A stretch of 35,931 nt of DNA from Gammaproteobacteria bacterium HGW-Gammaproteobacteria-11 (GTDB taxonomy: Bacteria; Pseudomonadota; Gammaproteobacteria; Pseudomonadales; Pseudomonadaceae): NCBI GenBank assembly GCA_002840055.1, contig PGZJ01000012.1, forward strand, positions 1 to 35,931, written 5' to 3'. This document shows, piece by piece, positions 25,124 through 33,031 of this stretch (position 1 is the stretch's first letter; every line of letters starts with the position of its first letter). A model generated the notes under the pieces. That model saw only the letters and a program-made list of their open reading frames with translations, was not told the DNA's origin and made no database searches. The translations under genes and the position numbers were made by a program.

Positions 25124-28100
25124 ACACCCACCTCAGCAAAACGAATTTCAATGGTTACCGGAAAGACTTGAGCTTCGCCACGCAGGGCAAAGCGGCGCGG
25201 CAGAACCTGCTCGAGAATACGACGCTTCTCTTCGGTCAGACGTTCTTGCAGGTCACCAAACTGGTACTGGCGGCGCTTGAGCTCGTCCTCCAGATCACGC
25301 AGACGCTTTTCGGCCAGTGCGTCGGCATCATCTAGCAGGCTGAACTGCAAGAACTGTTTATTTTTGGCACGATGCTCTTCGATTTCACCTTTGAGCCTAT
25401 CGATACTCTGTGCCCTCTGCAGGGCAGCAACCTCACGAATACGCTGCTCGAAGGCTTCCTTCTCATGATCCTTCGCCTGTTCGTACGCAATCTTGAGTTG
25501 GGTGCGAAGGATCTGAGTCAACTCAGCTCGGTAACTACCCAATAAGGTTTTAATCTTGTCTTCCACCTCGTCCCATAGGTCGCGTGCGGCAGATACATCG
25601 ACTGCACTCCGCTGGCCAAGCAAGCCATGGTGCGGCCCGTTATAAGGCAAGGGTTCACCTAGGGTATTGTTTTGCACCGGCAGGGCCAGGGTGCGGGTCC
25701 AGTGGTGGAAGGTTTCGCGCAGATCGTTAACCGCCATTTCTTCCACAGTGAACAGCACCAGCGCTTCAGCGCCAGCCGGCACCTGGCCACGGCTTACCAG
25801 CCAGCGGCTAGGCGGCTGGAAATCGGTCTGCCCGCCCGGAAAGCGCAAGCGTGCAAAGGCATTGAGCGACTGACGCAGCAACGGATGGCCCAGGTGCAGC
25901 AGCACGGTGTCCGGGGAGGGGCGGAATACCGGGCGGCCATTGACGTTGTGTATAAAGAAGTGGTTGTCGAACACCAGCCAGGGCATGGCACCACTCACAC
26001 CTTTCTGTGAGGGCAAGCGCAGGCTGTCATCGACCACGGCCTGCCAACGCATAGGTAGCGGCGTACGCAAGCGCATGCGGCCTTGGGCATCGGGACCATC
26101 CAGAACTTCGCGCGAGGCACCCAGCCCCATTGCAACACCGAGCGTGTCTTTGAGGGTAACGGGATTAAGGTCTAGGTCGTCCAGCAGCTGTTGTAACCGT
26201 TGTTTTTCGTCTTCGCCGCGCTCCTCTGTGTGGACCTTGGCATCTTCGGTTGCATTTCTGCGGCTGCTTATCTGCAGATCCAGGTCACCCAGCACGTCGC
26301 TGTCTTCATTCATTTCCATCATGCGACGCTGAAAAGCGGCATCAAAAACCTCACCCACCGACCCCAGGTCCTCGCGGATGTCGTTGACCTTGCTCAGTAC
26401 GCGGGCGACAAACTGGAGGTCACTGTCATCTTCGCTGGTGAAGTGAAAGATGGTGACATCCCGCGATTGCCCATGACGGTCAATACGACCGTTACGCTGT
26501 TCCAGACGCGAGGGGTTCCACGGAATCTCGTAGTGCATCAACAAGCGGGCAGTGTGCTGCAGGTTAAGACCTTCAGATGCAGCATCGGTCGCGACTAGAA
26601 TTCGTATCGGCGCATCGGGATCGTTGAAGGCACGCTTTACCGCCTCGCGCTCGTCCTCATGCATGCCGCCGTAGAGCATGCAGATGCTGCCGGCTTCAGC
26701 GCCATACTCGTCATTCAGGCGGTTGACCAAATAGTCGAGCGTGGTTTTGTACTCGGTGAAAATGATCAGTCGCTCATCATTTTTCCACTGCTCCGCGTTA
26801 CGCAGCTCCTTACCGATCAGCTCGCGCAAGCGATCAAAGCGGGCATCCGATTTCGGTTTGGCCTTAACCACGGGCTGCTTGTCTAGCCCCAATGACTTCA
26901 GCGCTGCATCGATTGCCTCAATCTCGGGCTGCAGAACCTCCACGTAGGGGTGCATCCAGGCACCGACAACCTGTGCCGCATGGCGGCTGCGGCTCTCGCG
27001 CTCCTGATCATCATCGATATCTTCTTCACTGGCGCGGCGGGCGGCAGCCACCTCAGCTGCCTGCAACGCCTCTTTAGCAGCCAGACCCTCCTTGAAGCGC
27101 AACCAGCTGTCGGCAAAGGCCACCGGGCACGACAACAAGCGCTTGCGCAGAATCTCAATGGCGAAATTGAGCACCATGCGTGCTTCGGGTGCGGTGCGGA
27201 TAATGCCTTTCAACTGCGCGCAGAACTTGCGAACGGCAACCGCCAGCTCCTGCTCCGGCTTGAACATATACAGCGGCAGCGGCTCCAAATAGCGCTTGGC
27301 GAAACGCGGCACTCGACCGGCCTGCCGATCCTGGTCGTTGATTTCGCTTTTCAGTCGACGGATCAGCACATCGCCGATCATCTTGCGCTCTTTGTCGGTG
27401 AAATCCGGCGTTTGGGTAAAGCGCACCGGGTCCAGCTGTTCCAGCAGACCAGAGAAGCAGCGGGTATGGCCGTTGTGTGGTGTTGCTGTCAGGAACAGGC
27501 GGTGTTCAAAATACGGCGTCAGAATCCGCAGCATTTTGGCCAGATCGCTGTCCTCACCGAAGTTGGACGGCATCAGGTTGTGGGCTTCATCGACAATCAG
27601 CAGGTCCCAGGGCAACTGTGCCCCGCCCCGCTGCTTGATGGAATCACAGTTGGCAATGAACTGCTCCAGCACATCCGGTTGGCGCAAGTAGTGGTAGGAC
27701 GTGATGATGCGCGGCAGTGCACGCCAGGGGTTGGCATCTAATCCCATCTCTTTCTGCAGCTTGTGGGTGGCGGCTTTGTCGACGATATCGAAACCCAGGG
27801 AGAACTTCTCCTCCATCTCCTGCTGCCACTGGGTACGCAATGCCGCAGGAGTAATGATCAGCACCCGGCGGATACGACGTTTACGGATCAGCTCAGCCAG
27901 AATCAGACCGGCTTCGACGGTTTTACCCAAACCCACATCATCGGCCAGCAGTAGCGACACACGTGGCATGCGCATGGCCCGGGCCAGGGGTACGAGCTGA
28001 AAGTCATCAACGCTGACGGCGCCGTAGACGGGGGCTGTGGGCACTGGTTCTGAGCGTTCCTGCGGATTACTGGCCGACAGGAACGGCGTTAGCGCGCTCC

Positions 28101-28395
28101 AGCGGGCGGCTCGCTGCAAAGCCAGGAACTCCCCCTGCTGCATCGGCGCTTCGCGATCAATTTTGGGCAGCGCGTTCGGCTCCAACACCACCGGATCGCG
28201 CTCACGCTCCCATAGAAGGGACTCTTCGGCATCGCCATCGGCATCACTGAACTCGATCGTTACCAAGTGCAGCAAAGCAGACGTCTTGCTATCACTGAAG
28301 GGCTCTACGGAGGAGATCACGCCGCGGCGGTTACGGACTGTGGCAAGCATGCCAATCCTAGGCAAGTGACTGGCCGCTGTGTCTGAATTAGTCAT
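25120..28395 (-). CDS. drmD: SNF2-like helicase, DISARM DrmD-like
   Basis: 1091 residues. A small N-terminal domain (RIGMLATVRNRRGVISSVEP) precedes an SNF2/HepA-type ATPase: LLADDVGLGKTVEAG (about residue 150), IVDEAHNLMPS (about 268), LFLTATPHNGHT, and a C-terminal lobe with ILVATDAASEGLNLQHT and RNGRIDRHGQ. Long charged coiled coils follow near residues 960-1070. Size, N-terminus and position directly before a large adenine methylase match DrmD of class 1 DISARM, a system that restricts unmethylated incoming phage DNA. The ATG at 28395 has only a weak GGAA box. The 3' end overlaps the methylase start by 4 bp. Confidence 0.85.
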   Translation of the reverse strand: MTNSDTAASHLPRIGMLATVRNRRGVISSVEPFSDSKTSALLHLVTIEFSDADGDAEESLLWERERDPVVLEPNALPKIDREAPMQQGEFLALQRAARWSALTPFLSASNPQERSEPVPTAPVYGAVSVDDFQLVPLARAMRMPRVSLLLADDVGLGKTVEAGLILAELIRKRRIRRVLIITPAALRTQWQQEMEEKFSLGFDIVDKAATHKLQKEMGLDANPWRALPRIITSYHYLRQPDVLEQFIANCDSIKQRGGAQLPWDLLIVDEAHNLMPSNFGEDSDLAKMLRILTPYFEHRLFLTATPHNGHTRCFSGLLEQLDPVRFTQTPDFTDKERKMIGDVLIRRLKSEINDQDRQAGRVPRFAKRYLEPLPLYMFKPEQELAVAVRKFCAQLKGIIRTAPEARMVLNFAIEILRKRLLSCPVAFADSWLRFKEGLAAKEALQAAEVAAARRASEEDIDDDQERESRSRHAAQVVGAWMHPYVEVLQPEIEAIDAALKSLGLDKQPVVKAKPKSDARFDRLRELIGKELRNAEQWKNDERLIIFTEYKTTLDYLVNRLNDEYGAEAGSICMLYGGMHEDEREAVKRAFNDPDAPIRILVATDAASEGLNLQHTARLLMHYEIPWNPSRLEQRNGRIDRHGQSRDVTIFHFTSEDDSDLQFVARVLSKVNDIREDLGSVGEVFDAAFQRRMMEMNEDSDVLGDLDLQISSRRNATEDAKVHTEERGEDEKQRLQQLLDDLDLNPVTLKDTLGVAMGLGASREVLDGPDAQGRMRLRTPLPMRWQAVVDDSLRLPSQKGVSGAMPWLVFDNHFFIHNVNGRPVFRPSPDTVLLHLGHPLLRQSLNAFARLRFPGGQTDFQPPSRWLVSRGQVPAGAEALVLFTVEEMAVNDLRETFHHWTRTLALPVQNNTLGEPLPYNGPHHGLLGQRSAVDVSAARDLWDEVEDKIKTLLGSYRAELTQILRTQLKIAYEQAKDHEKEAFEQRIREVAALQRAQSIDRLKGEIEEHRAKNKQFLQFSLLDDADALAEKRLRDLEDELKRRQYQFGDLQERLTEEKRRILEQVLPRRFALRGEAQVFPVTIEIRFAEVGV

Positions 28396-28565
28396 TGATG
28401 ATTCCGTTCAATTTTGAAGTCGGCAAAAGACTATTAAGGAATTGGATTTCTTGGCTCTGAACGAAAAATACTTAGTAGCCATAAGAAGATACGGTTTTAT
28501 GCTGAACCTTAACCGTCTGAAGCGAATCGAGCCAGAGCCTCGTTGTTCAGCCATCAGTTCTGTTT
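28396..28565 (-). promoter_or_regulatory. A+T-rich leader upstream of drmD
   Basis: 170 bp without a gene and clearly more A+T-rich than its surroundings. It probably carries the promoter of the large minus-strand operon. A TTAATA at about 28437-28432 (minus strand) is a possible -10, but no convincing -35 is seen. A long-spaced inverted pair, GCTGAAC at 28501-28507 and GTTCAGC at 28548-28554, enclosing a smaller CGAG/CTCG hairpin, could terminate the upstream minus-strand gene. Confidence 0.3.
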
Positions 28566-29238
28566 TCAGTTGACCGGCGCGCAATCCTTCGACATGGGCG
28601 TTTTCGCCACATCGCCGCGACCCGTGCAGATCAAGCTGATGCGCAGTCCTGACTGCAAACCGGCCGCATAGTTGGCGTGATCCTCATCCAGCTCGAACTG
28701 CGGCTCCATGAATTGGTTTACCCCGCCACGCAGGGTGACGTAAGGGTTGCCGAACATGTCGGTGTTGATGGAGTCCACCGTGCCCGTGATCTTGAAGCGC
28801 CTGCCTTTGAACTGCTGATCGGCCGCGACTGTGTTGCGGTCATAGGCCTGTGCCAGTTGCTGAGCACCCACTTCAATCAGCGGTTCGACCGGGGCCTCCA
28901 CTTTCGTCGGTTGGCTCTGCTTGCTTGAGGTAGCAGACGGCGTGCTGGCGGGGCGGTCCCCTGAAGCCATCGCAACGACCATCAGCGCGAGCCAGGCAAA
29001 GCCGATCACCCGGCTGGTAGTGCTATGCCCTTGGCGCAGCAGGAACCAAACAAAGATGACCGGAAACAGAAAAATCCCGACGCCGAGCCAGAAGCCGACA
29101 CTGCGGCTAGTGGCTTGGGCGGGCGGGCGGTATTTGAACGGCGGCAGTCTGCTTGGCGATAGGCGCGCCACAATGTGGGCAGGCAGCAGCCTGGTCGCTG
29201 GCCATGGGATCGCATTCGCTGCAGTTGATCAGTGCCAT
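28566..29238 (-). pseudogene. Zinc-ribbon / membrane / OB-fold protein, frameshifted
   Basis: The ATG at 29238 has a strong AAGGAG and reads MALINCSECDPMASDQAAACPHCGAPIAKQ, an N-terminal zinc ribbon with two CxxC pairs. That frame stops soon after (PPARPSH). The frame one base over continues as FKYRPPAQATSR, then two membrane helices (VGFWLGVGIFLFPVIFVWFLL and IGFAWLALMVVAMAS). A soluble OB-fold-like domain follows (FKGRRFKITGTVDSINTDMF, VTLRGGV, GLRISLICTGRGDV). One extra base at about 29137-29146 explains the break. The OB part resembles tRNA_anti-like proteins. Alternatively the downstream frame may be expressed alone from 29171. Function unknown. Confidence 0.75.
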
Positions 29239-29376
29239 TTCACTACTCCTTGATTGTATTTCCTGAGCCAGCCTGGATTGGCCGGCTTGTTTGTCAGGAT
29301 CAAGATATGTAGCGTGGCTTGACGTATCCAGAGTGTGCGTCCGTACAGGTAAAGTTTTCGAGCAAGTGAGGCCGGC
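29239..29376. promoter_or_regulatory. Divergent promoter region between the zinc-ribbon and WYL genes
   Basis: 138 bp separate divergent starts. On the plus strand TTGACG at 29319-29324 is a candidate -35 for the WYL gene, but no clear -10 follows at the right spacing. TCCTGA and TCAGGA form a distant inverted pair. A WYL regulator of the BrxR/CapW kind would be expected to bind a palindrome near its own start; I cannot point to a convincing one. Confidence 0.3.
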
Positions 29377-30245
29377 TTGAAACGCAAACAGGAAATCGAG
29401 TCCGTGCGCTGGGATCTGGCGCTGCGCTATCGCCTGATCGAGACGGTGGTGTGGTGGGAAGGACGTTTAACCACCGGGCATCTGATGCAGAGCTTTGGCA
29501 TTAGCCGGCAGCAAGCGTCGAAGGACATCAATTCCTACATCGCCGACTACGCGCCGAAGAACCTAGAATACGACAAGCATTTGAAGGAGTATGTGCCTAG
29601 CCGCCACTTCAAACCGCTGTTTATCGATGGCAGCGCCAGCGCCTACCTGCACCTGCTCAACCAGAATCACGACCGCGCGCCGTATGTTGAAGGGCTGGCG
29701 TTGGCCTATGCGCACACTGAGGTACTGGATGTGCCGGATCGCTCAGTGCGCCCGGAGGTGATGCGTCCTCTGCTCAAGGCCTGCCGCGAGGGCCTGCGTC
29801 TGGAGTGCGAGTACGTGTCTTTCACTCCCCCAGACGGCGAAATCCGTCTGATTGCGCCCCATGCGCTGATCTTCACCGGCATGCGCTGGCATATGCGGGC
29901 CTACTGCGAGAGAAATCGCGACTACCGCGACTTCGTGCTGAGCCGCTTTCGCGGTGAGCCCGAGTTGATGGACGACGAAACCGAAAACATCCGCGAGAAA
30001 GATTCGGGTTGGTCCAGTCAAGTGCAGGTCATCATCGAGCCGGACTCACCCTGAAACCCGAGCAGCAAGCCATCATCGACTATGGCATGCAGGATGGCCG
30101 CCTGGTGATCGAAACGCGTGGCGCGCTTGTGCGGTATGTGCTGCAGCGCTATCAAATCGACACGACCAAGGTGCATGCCAAAGCGACAGCGCAACAGATT
30201 GTGGTGGTGAATTTGGATGAGCTGCAGAGGTGGCTTTATCACTGA
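29377..30245 (+). pseudogene. WYL-domain transcription regulator (BrxR/CapW-like), frameshifted near the C-terminus
   Basis: The TTG at 29377 follows GTGAGG. Residues 1-100 form a winged helix (YRLIETVVWWEGRLTTGHLM, FGISRQQASKDINSYI). The WYL core follows (LECEYVSFTPPDGEIRLIAPHALIFTGMRWHMRAYCE, then FVLSRFRG). The first frame ends at 30054. The frame one base over continues LTLKPEQQAIIDYGMQDGRL to 30245, which is the expected WCX C-terminal domain, so one base is missing near 30045-30048. Restored length would be about 289 residues, normal for BrxR/CapW repressors that guard BREX, CBASS and other defence loci. It lies divergent to the defence operon. The DNA-binding and WYL parts are intact, but loss of the WCX domain may impair dimerisation or response. 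Confidence 0.85.
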
Positions 30246-31297
30246 GCCCTGGGCTTAACCAATATAAGGTCGCTGTCATCGACGCCATCACGAAGGTACA
30301 GCTCTGGCGTGGATTCCTCTGAAATTCCTTCCAGCATCAACGCGGTCTTGGCTTGCTTGAAAGCGGCTGGAATTGAACAGCCGAATCCAATAGCCGAATA
30401 AAATTGCGCTGAAAATACGCGGGCCGCTTCGTCACCAATTGACTGATTCATGCCAATAGCAGCATCAACATGTTGCGTGCATGCGGCTGCTTGGTTGAAC
30501 GAGTGACACGTATTGAAGAAGACCAACCGAACCGAGTCGTAAAGCTCAAAGGTGGCGACAATGCTCGCCATCGAAACCAGCTTTGCGTCGCCGTTTCGGT
30601 CTTGCAGAACGAGCTCATCCTGATCGCTGCCATGCCCACTAAAATGCACAATCGTGGGCTTGAGCTCGTTCATGTATTGCAGGATTTCTGCAGGACGCAG
30701 AGCCCATCTCGACTCAAGCTTAACTGCGTCACGATGATCAGAGAGCCTAATTTTTTGGTGAATCTCACGGACTTCTTCATCCAGCAATAGCCTACGATCA
30801 GAGGCTGTCGCAGGATCAGTCGCAAAGAAGGCAACCTTAATTTCTTCGGGCAGCGCAGCCAACTTATCAATGCGGGCAGCAGTTTCCCTGTGAAGAGAAT
30901 CATGTGTTTTCAGGCTGGACTCTACCTCTCGGAATTGCCGTTTCTGTGCCTCCTGCATTTTTTGCTGCTCCGTATTTCGTTTCTTCAGCACCCTCGCTTC
31001 TTCGCTCTCCACACGCAGCTCAGCTGTCGCCAGTTTTTTCTGCTCTGCGGCAATCTTCTTCTCCAGCTTGGCAACTTCAACCAAGTGCTTCGCCTGCACA
31101 TCTGCATACCGGGCAGCTTCTTTAAGCTTGGAATTAGCTGTAGACAACTGTTTGGTTTTGCTGGCGGCAGATCCAGCAGCAAGAGATTTTTTCCCAGCAT
31201 CAGCCGCCTTCTGAGACTCTCTGGCCTTCAGGCTCGATAGCTTTGCTAGAGCTTCACGAATGCTGGCAACTTGGCGACGATACATATCAACACTCAT
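30239..31297 (-). CDS. Coiled-coil CHAT-domain (caspase-like) protease
   Basis: 352 residues from an ATG preceded by AGGGAG. Residues 1-140 are Ala/Lys/Glu-rich heptads predicted to be a long coiled coil (LSSLKARESQKAADAGKKS; LEKKIAAEQKKLATAEL). Residues 153-350 are a CHAT domain with catalytic His222 in VHFSGHGSDQDELVLQD and Cys264 in VFFNTCHSFNQA, followed by the GMNQSIGDEAARVFSAQFY segment common to CHAT proteins. CHAT proteases cut host or partner proteins in some defence systems such as Craspase. No obvious substrate gene is adjacent. Its 3' end overlaps the WYL gene's end by 7 bp in convergent orientation. Confidence 0.85.
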   Translation of the reverse strand: MSVDMYRRQVASIREALAKLSSLKARESQKAADAGKKSLAAGSAASKTKQLSTANSKLKEAARYADVQAKHLVEVAKLEKKIAAEQKKLATAELRVESEEARVLKKRNTEQQKMQEAQKRQFREVESSLKTHDSLHRETAARIDKLAALPEEIKVAFFATDPATASDRRLLLDEEVREIHQKIRLSDHRDAVKLESRWALRPAEILQYMNELKPTIVHFSGHGSDQDELVLQDRNGDAKLVSMASIVATFELYDSVRLVFFNTCHSFNQAAACTQHVDAAIGMNQSIGDEAARVFSAQFYSAIGFGCSIPAAFKQAKTALMLEGISEESTPELYLRDGVDDSDLILVKPRAQ

Positions 31298-31361
31298 AGG
31301 CGCTCCCTACAGTTTTCAAAAACGGCGCAGCAGAAAAACGGGCCGAGTAGATAGCGTTAAA

Positions 31362-31682
31362 TCAGTCCGCCGGGCCGCCATAGGCGACACGAGCCAAACC
31401 CAGCATCAGGGTCAAAGCATCCCCCGATTTTTGACTTCATCACCAAGATGAGCGACCTTCAACGCGGAGAGCTCGTCCTGCGACATCAGCGTCACAACAG
31501 CTGCAGCGCCCCACGACTGAACCCGATCTAGGTCAAGAGAAAGGTCGCGCTGGAAGGCCCCCCGAAAGCGCGTTGGGCTGCTGCTTGCCGGGACAAAGCG
31601 TCATGCCCAGAGAACCATCGCAGGCCTCACCTTGCACGGACGCGATGATCAGCGGACTGCTGTGGCTAGTCAGAACATCCAT
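31362..31682 (-). pseudogene. Dual-specificity phosphatase remnant fused to the tail of another gene
   Basis: The ATG at 31682 has a good GGGGAAGGA box and reads MDVLTSHSSPLIIAS, then DGSLGMTLCPGKQQPNALSG. This is the opening of the CDKN3/dual-specificity phosphatase-like family seen on bacterial islands. At a run of six G at about 31558-31563 the frame breaks; with five G it would continue FQRDLSLDLDRVQSWGAAAVVTL to NRGM. Directly after this, a third frame gives DALTLMLGLARVAYGGPAD and stops at 31362. That tail looks like the C-terminus of an ADP-ribosylglycohydrolase-type protein (low certainty). The catalytic CxGGxGR loop is missing, so an internal deletion joined two former neighbours. 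Confidence 0.6.
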
Positions 31683-31805
31683 ACAAAATCCTTCCCCTGA
31701 ATGAGGTGCTGAGACTAGGGTACCGAATGGAATGCCACAATGCCGCGAGTGGCTATCCATACAGGTCTACTTTTCGCGCAGAAGAAACTCCCTCTGGAGC
31801 TCTAC

Positions 31806-32009
31806 ATGATGCAGATTCCGCTCATAGCAATCCTGCTGCTTGGTCTCACAGCAACAGCAAACGCAGCTGATACGTCCAGCTGTTACGCCATAGCTGAGGC
31901 TGATGCCCGAACATACTGCCTGGCTCTCGCGCACAATGACCCCGGTCGCTGCTATGCGATTCAAGACTCTGCGATGCGCAGCCGTTGCATGGCTGAGGTA
32001 AGGCAATGA
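31806..32009 (+). CDS. Small secreted cysteine-containing protein
   Basis: 67 residues from the ATG at 31806 (GGAG about 8 bp upstream; a frame open from 31740 is less likely). A signal peptide is clear: MMQIPLIAILLLGLTATANA with an Ala-x-Ala cleavage site. The mature part has two short repeats of the form C-Y-A-I followed by C-L/C-M (SSCYAIAEADARTYCLAL and GRCYAIQDSAMRSRCMAE), so four cysteines that could form disulfides in the periplasm. It overlaps the next gene by 4 bp. Similar small proteins occur on Pseudomonas ICEs; function unknown. Confidence 0.65.
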   Translation: MMQIPLIAILLLGLTATANAADTSSCYAIAEADARTYCLALAHNDPGRCYAIQDSAMRSRCMAEVRQ

Positions 32010-32206
32010 GCACCGCCGAGATACAAGCACAGCTGATTGACCTGGACGGTCTGGCTCGCGAAACAGACCGCGCGGAAAGAGAGATTTTGCGCAAAGCTCA
32101 AGATCGACTCAGCCAACTATCTGATCAATCAGGCAGCGAACCTGAAGAGCGCCTGCTGATGGAAGTAATCCACAAGGCACAGGCGGCGCTTGGAGCAAGC
32201 TCCTAG
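32006..32206 (+). CDS. Small helical island protein
   Basis: A 66-residue protein that starts ATGA-coupled to the secreted cysteine protein, with GAGGTAAGG upstream. It is charged and almost fully helical (IDLDGLARETDRAERE; LLMEVIHKAQAAL), a likely short coiled coil. I recognise no family. Coupling implies a shared role with the preceding gene. Confidence 0.55.
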   Translation: MSTAEIQAQLIDLDGLARETDRAEREILRKAQDRLSQLSDQSGSEPEERLLMEVIHKAQAALGASS

Positions 32207-32420
32207 TCATCCACCCAGTGCCATAGTGATTCCCCAGCCTAACCTGCCAGGGTTATTTGAGCCCAGCCGGGCCCAACGCAAGCGACAGTACTATGGGGAA
32301 TTAGAGCCTACTTGCCCCGAAACCATGCTGGCCATTCCCGTAGACCTTCGTAGCAACCTTGCAGAGGTAGCTGGCCCTATAGAAAAAATCGGCCTGACTC
32401 TGCGGATCATTACGACGTAG
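32190..32420 (+). CDS. Possible truncated gene at the edge of the Gp2 element
   Basis: A frame from a TTG at 32190 overlaps the previous gene and reads PNLPGLFEPSRAQRKRQYYGELEP, which looks like real coding sequence. From about 32301 onward it runs antisense through the 3' end of the Gp2-like gene, so the tail is unlikely to be native. It may be a gene cut off when the Gp2/AlpA element arrived, placing a junction near 32300. Weak evidence. Confidence 0.25.
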   Translation: MEQAPSHPPSAIVIPQPNLPGLFEPSRAQRKRQYYGELEPTCPETMLAIPVDLRSNLAEVAGPIEKIGLTLRIITT

Positions 32421-32957
32421 GCAGTAGGCAGAATTGGCCGGTATCTCCACCAGCCCTCTGACGGCCTCCACTGATAAGCCCAAGGCACTTGCCCACGCCT
32501 GTTCGAGACGATTGAACATGTTGTCCCTTCCTGTCTCGAATTTACCGAGGGCATTAAACGCATCAAAATTCAGCAAAATAGCCATGTGATAGTGTGGTTT
32601 TCCATTCGACCCAAATTCCCGCACCCATATGCACCGCACGATACTGTCATGTGCATACTTGTTCTCTTGGCGTGCCTTTTCCCGATTATTGGAAATCTTC
32701 GCCTTGAGCGACTTCATAAAACGCCCTATCACCTTATTCGTGTAATGACACTCAGGCAAATTGACTCCAACGGGAAACCTCAAGTCAATCCTAAAAGCCA
32801 AAACCCTAGAGTATTGCTGAAGAGCATTATCAATCACACCACGAAGCCTTTCTAGATACTGCTGAAAAAATGGCCCCTTATCGCCCTGGACTGGCAGTCC
32901 ACAATAGTCACTTTCATAATGAATGAGTAGATTTTTGTTTTGATGATGACGTAACAT
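32301..32957 (-). CDS. Inovirus Gp2 / YagK-YfjJ family protein
   Basis: 218 residues from an ATG with GAGGTG upstream. The core VRCIWVREFGSNGKPHYHMAILLNFDAF carries an HUH-like HYH motif, and the tail DFFYRASYLCKVATKVYGNGQ matches the usual end of the inovirus Gp2/YagK-YfjJ family. Family members are thought to be replication initiators of small phages and satellite-like integrated elements. An inverted repeat directly upstream overlaps its promoter region, and alpA lies 300 bp further upstream on the same strand, a pairing common in P4-like satellites. Confidence 0.88.
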   Translation of the reverse strand: MLRHHQNKNLLIHYESDYCGLPVQGDKGPFFQQYLERLRGVIDNALQQYSRVLAFRIDLRFPVGVNLPECHYTNKVIGRFMKSLKAKISNNREKARQENKYAHDSIVRCIWVREFGSNGKPHYHMAILLNFDAFNALGKFETGRDNMFNRLEQAWASALGLSVEAVRGLVEIPANSAYCLRRNDPQSQADFFYRASYLCKVATKVYGNGQHGFGASRL

Positions 32958-32970
32958 TACTTAACACCTC

Positions 32971-32998
32971 ACTGTTAGATTCATATACTTCTAACAGT
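32971..32998. promoter_or_regulatory. Operator-like inverted repeat at the Gp2 promoter
   Basis: ACTGTTAG at 32971-32978 and CTAACAGT at 32991-32998 are a perfect 8-bp inverted pair separated by 12 bp that contain a TATATG-like -10 on the minus strand. It sits 14 bp before the Gp2 start. The neighbouring AlpA regulator is the obvious candidate ligand (inference). Confidence 0.5.
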
Positions 32999-33031
32999 AA
33001 GTAGTTTTTAACAGACATCAATCTTCAACCC

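Noticed and set aside
14181..28395. BREX system
   Set aside because: A large adenine methylase and a BrxR-like regulator are present, but no PglZ, BrxC or BrxL homologue is seen; the DrmD-like helicase and DUF1998 helicase point to DISARM or Druantia.
28396..28565. LexA/SOS box controlling the operon that encodes the S24 helicase
   Set aside because: I looked for CTGT-N8-ACAG here, upstream of the WYL gene and at 14088-14180 and found no convincing match.
32586..32855. Plus-strand frame of 89 codons at the gp2 locus
   Set aside because: Antisense to the Gp2-family gene, whose motifs are convincing.
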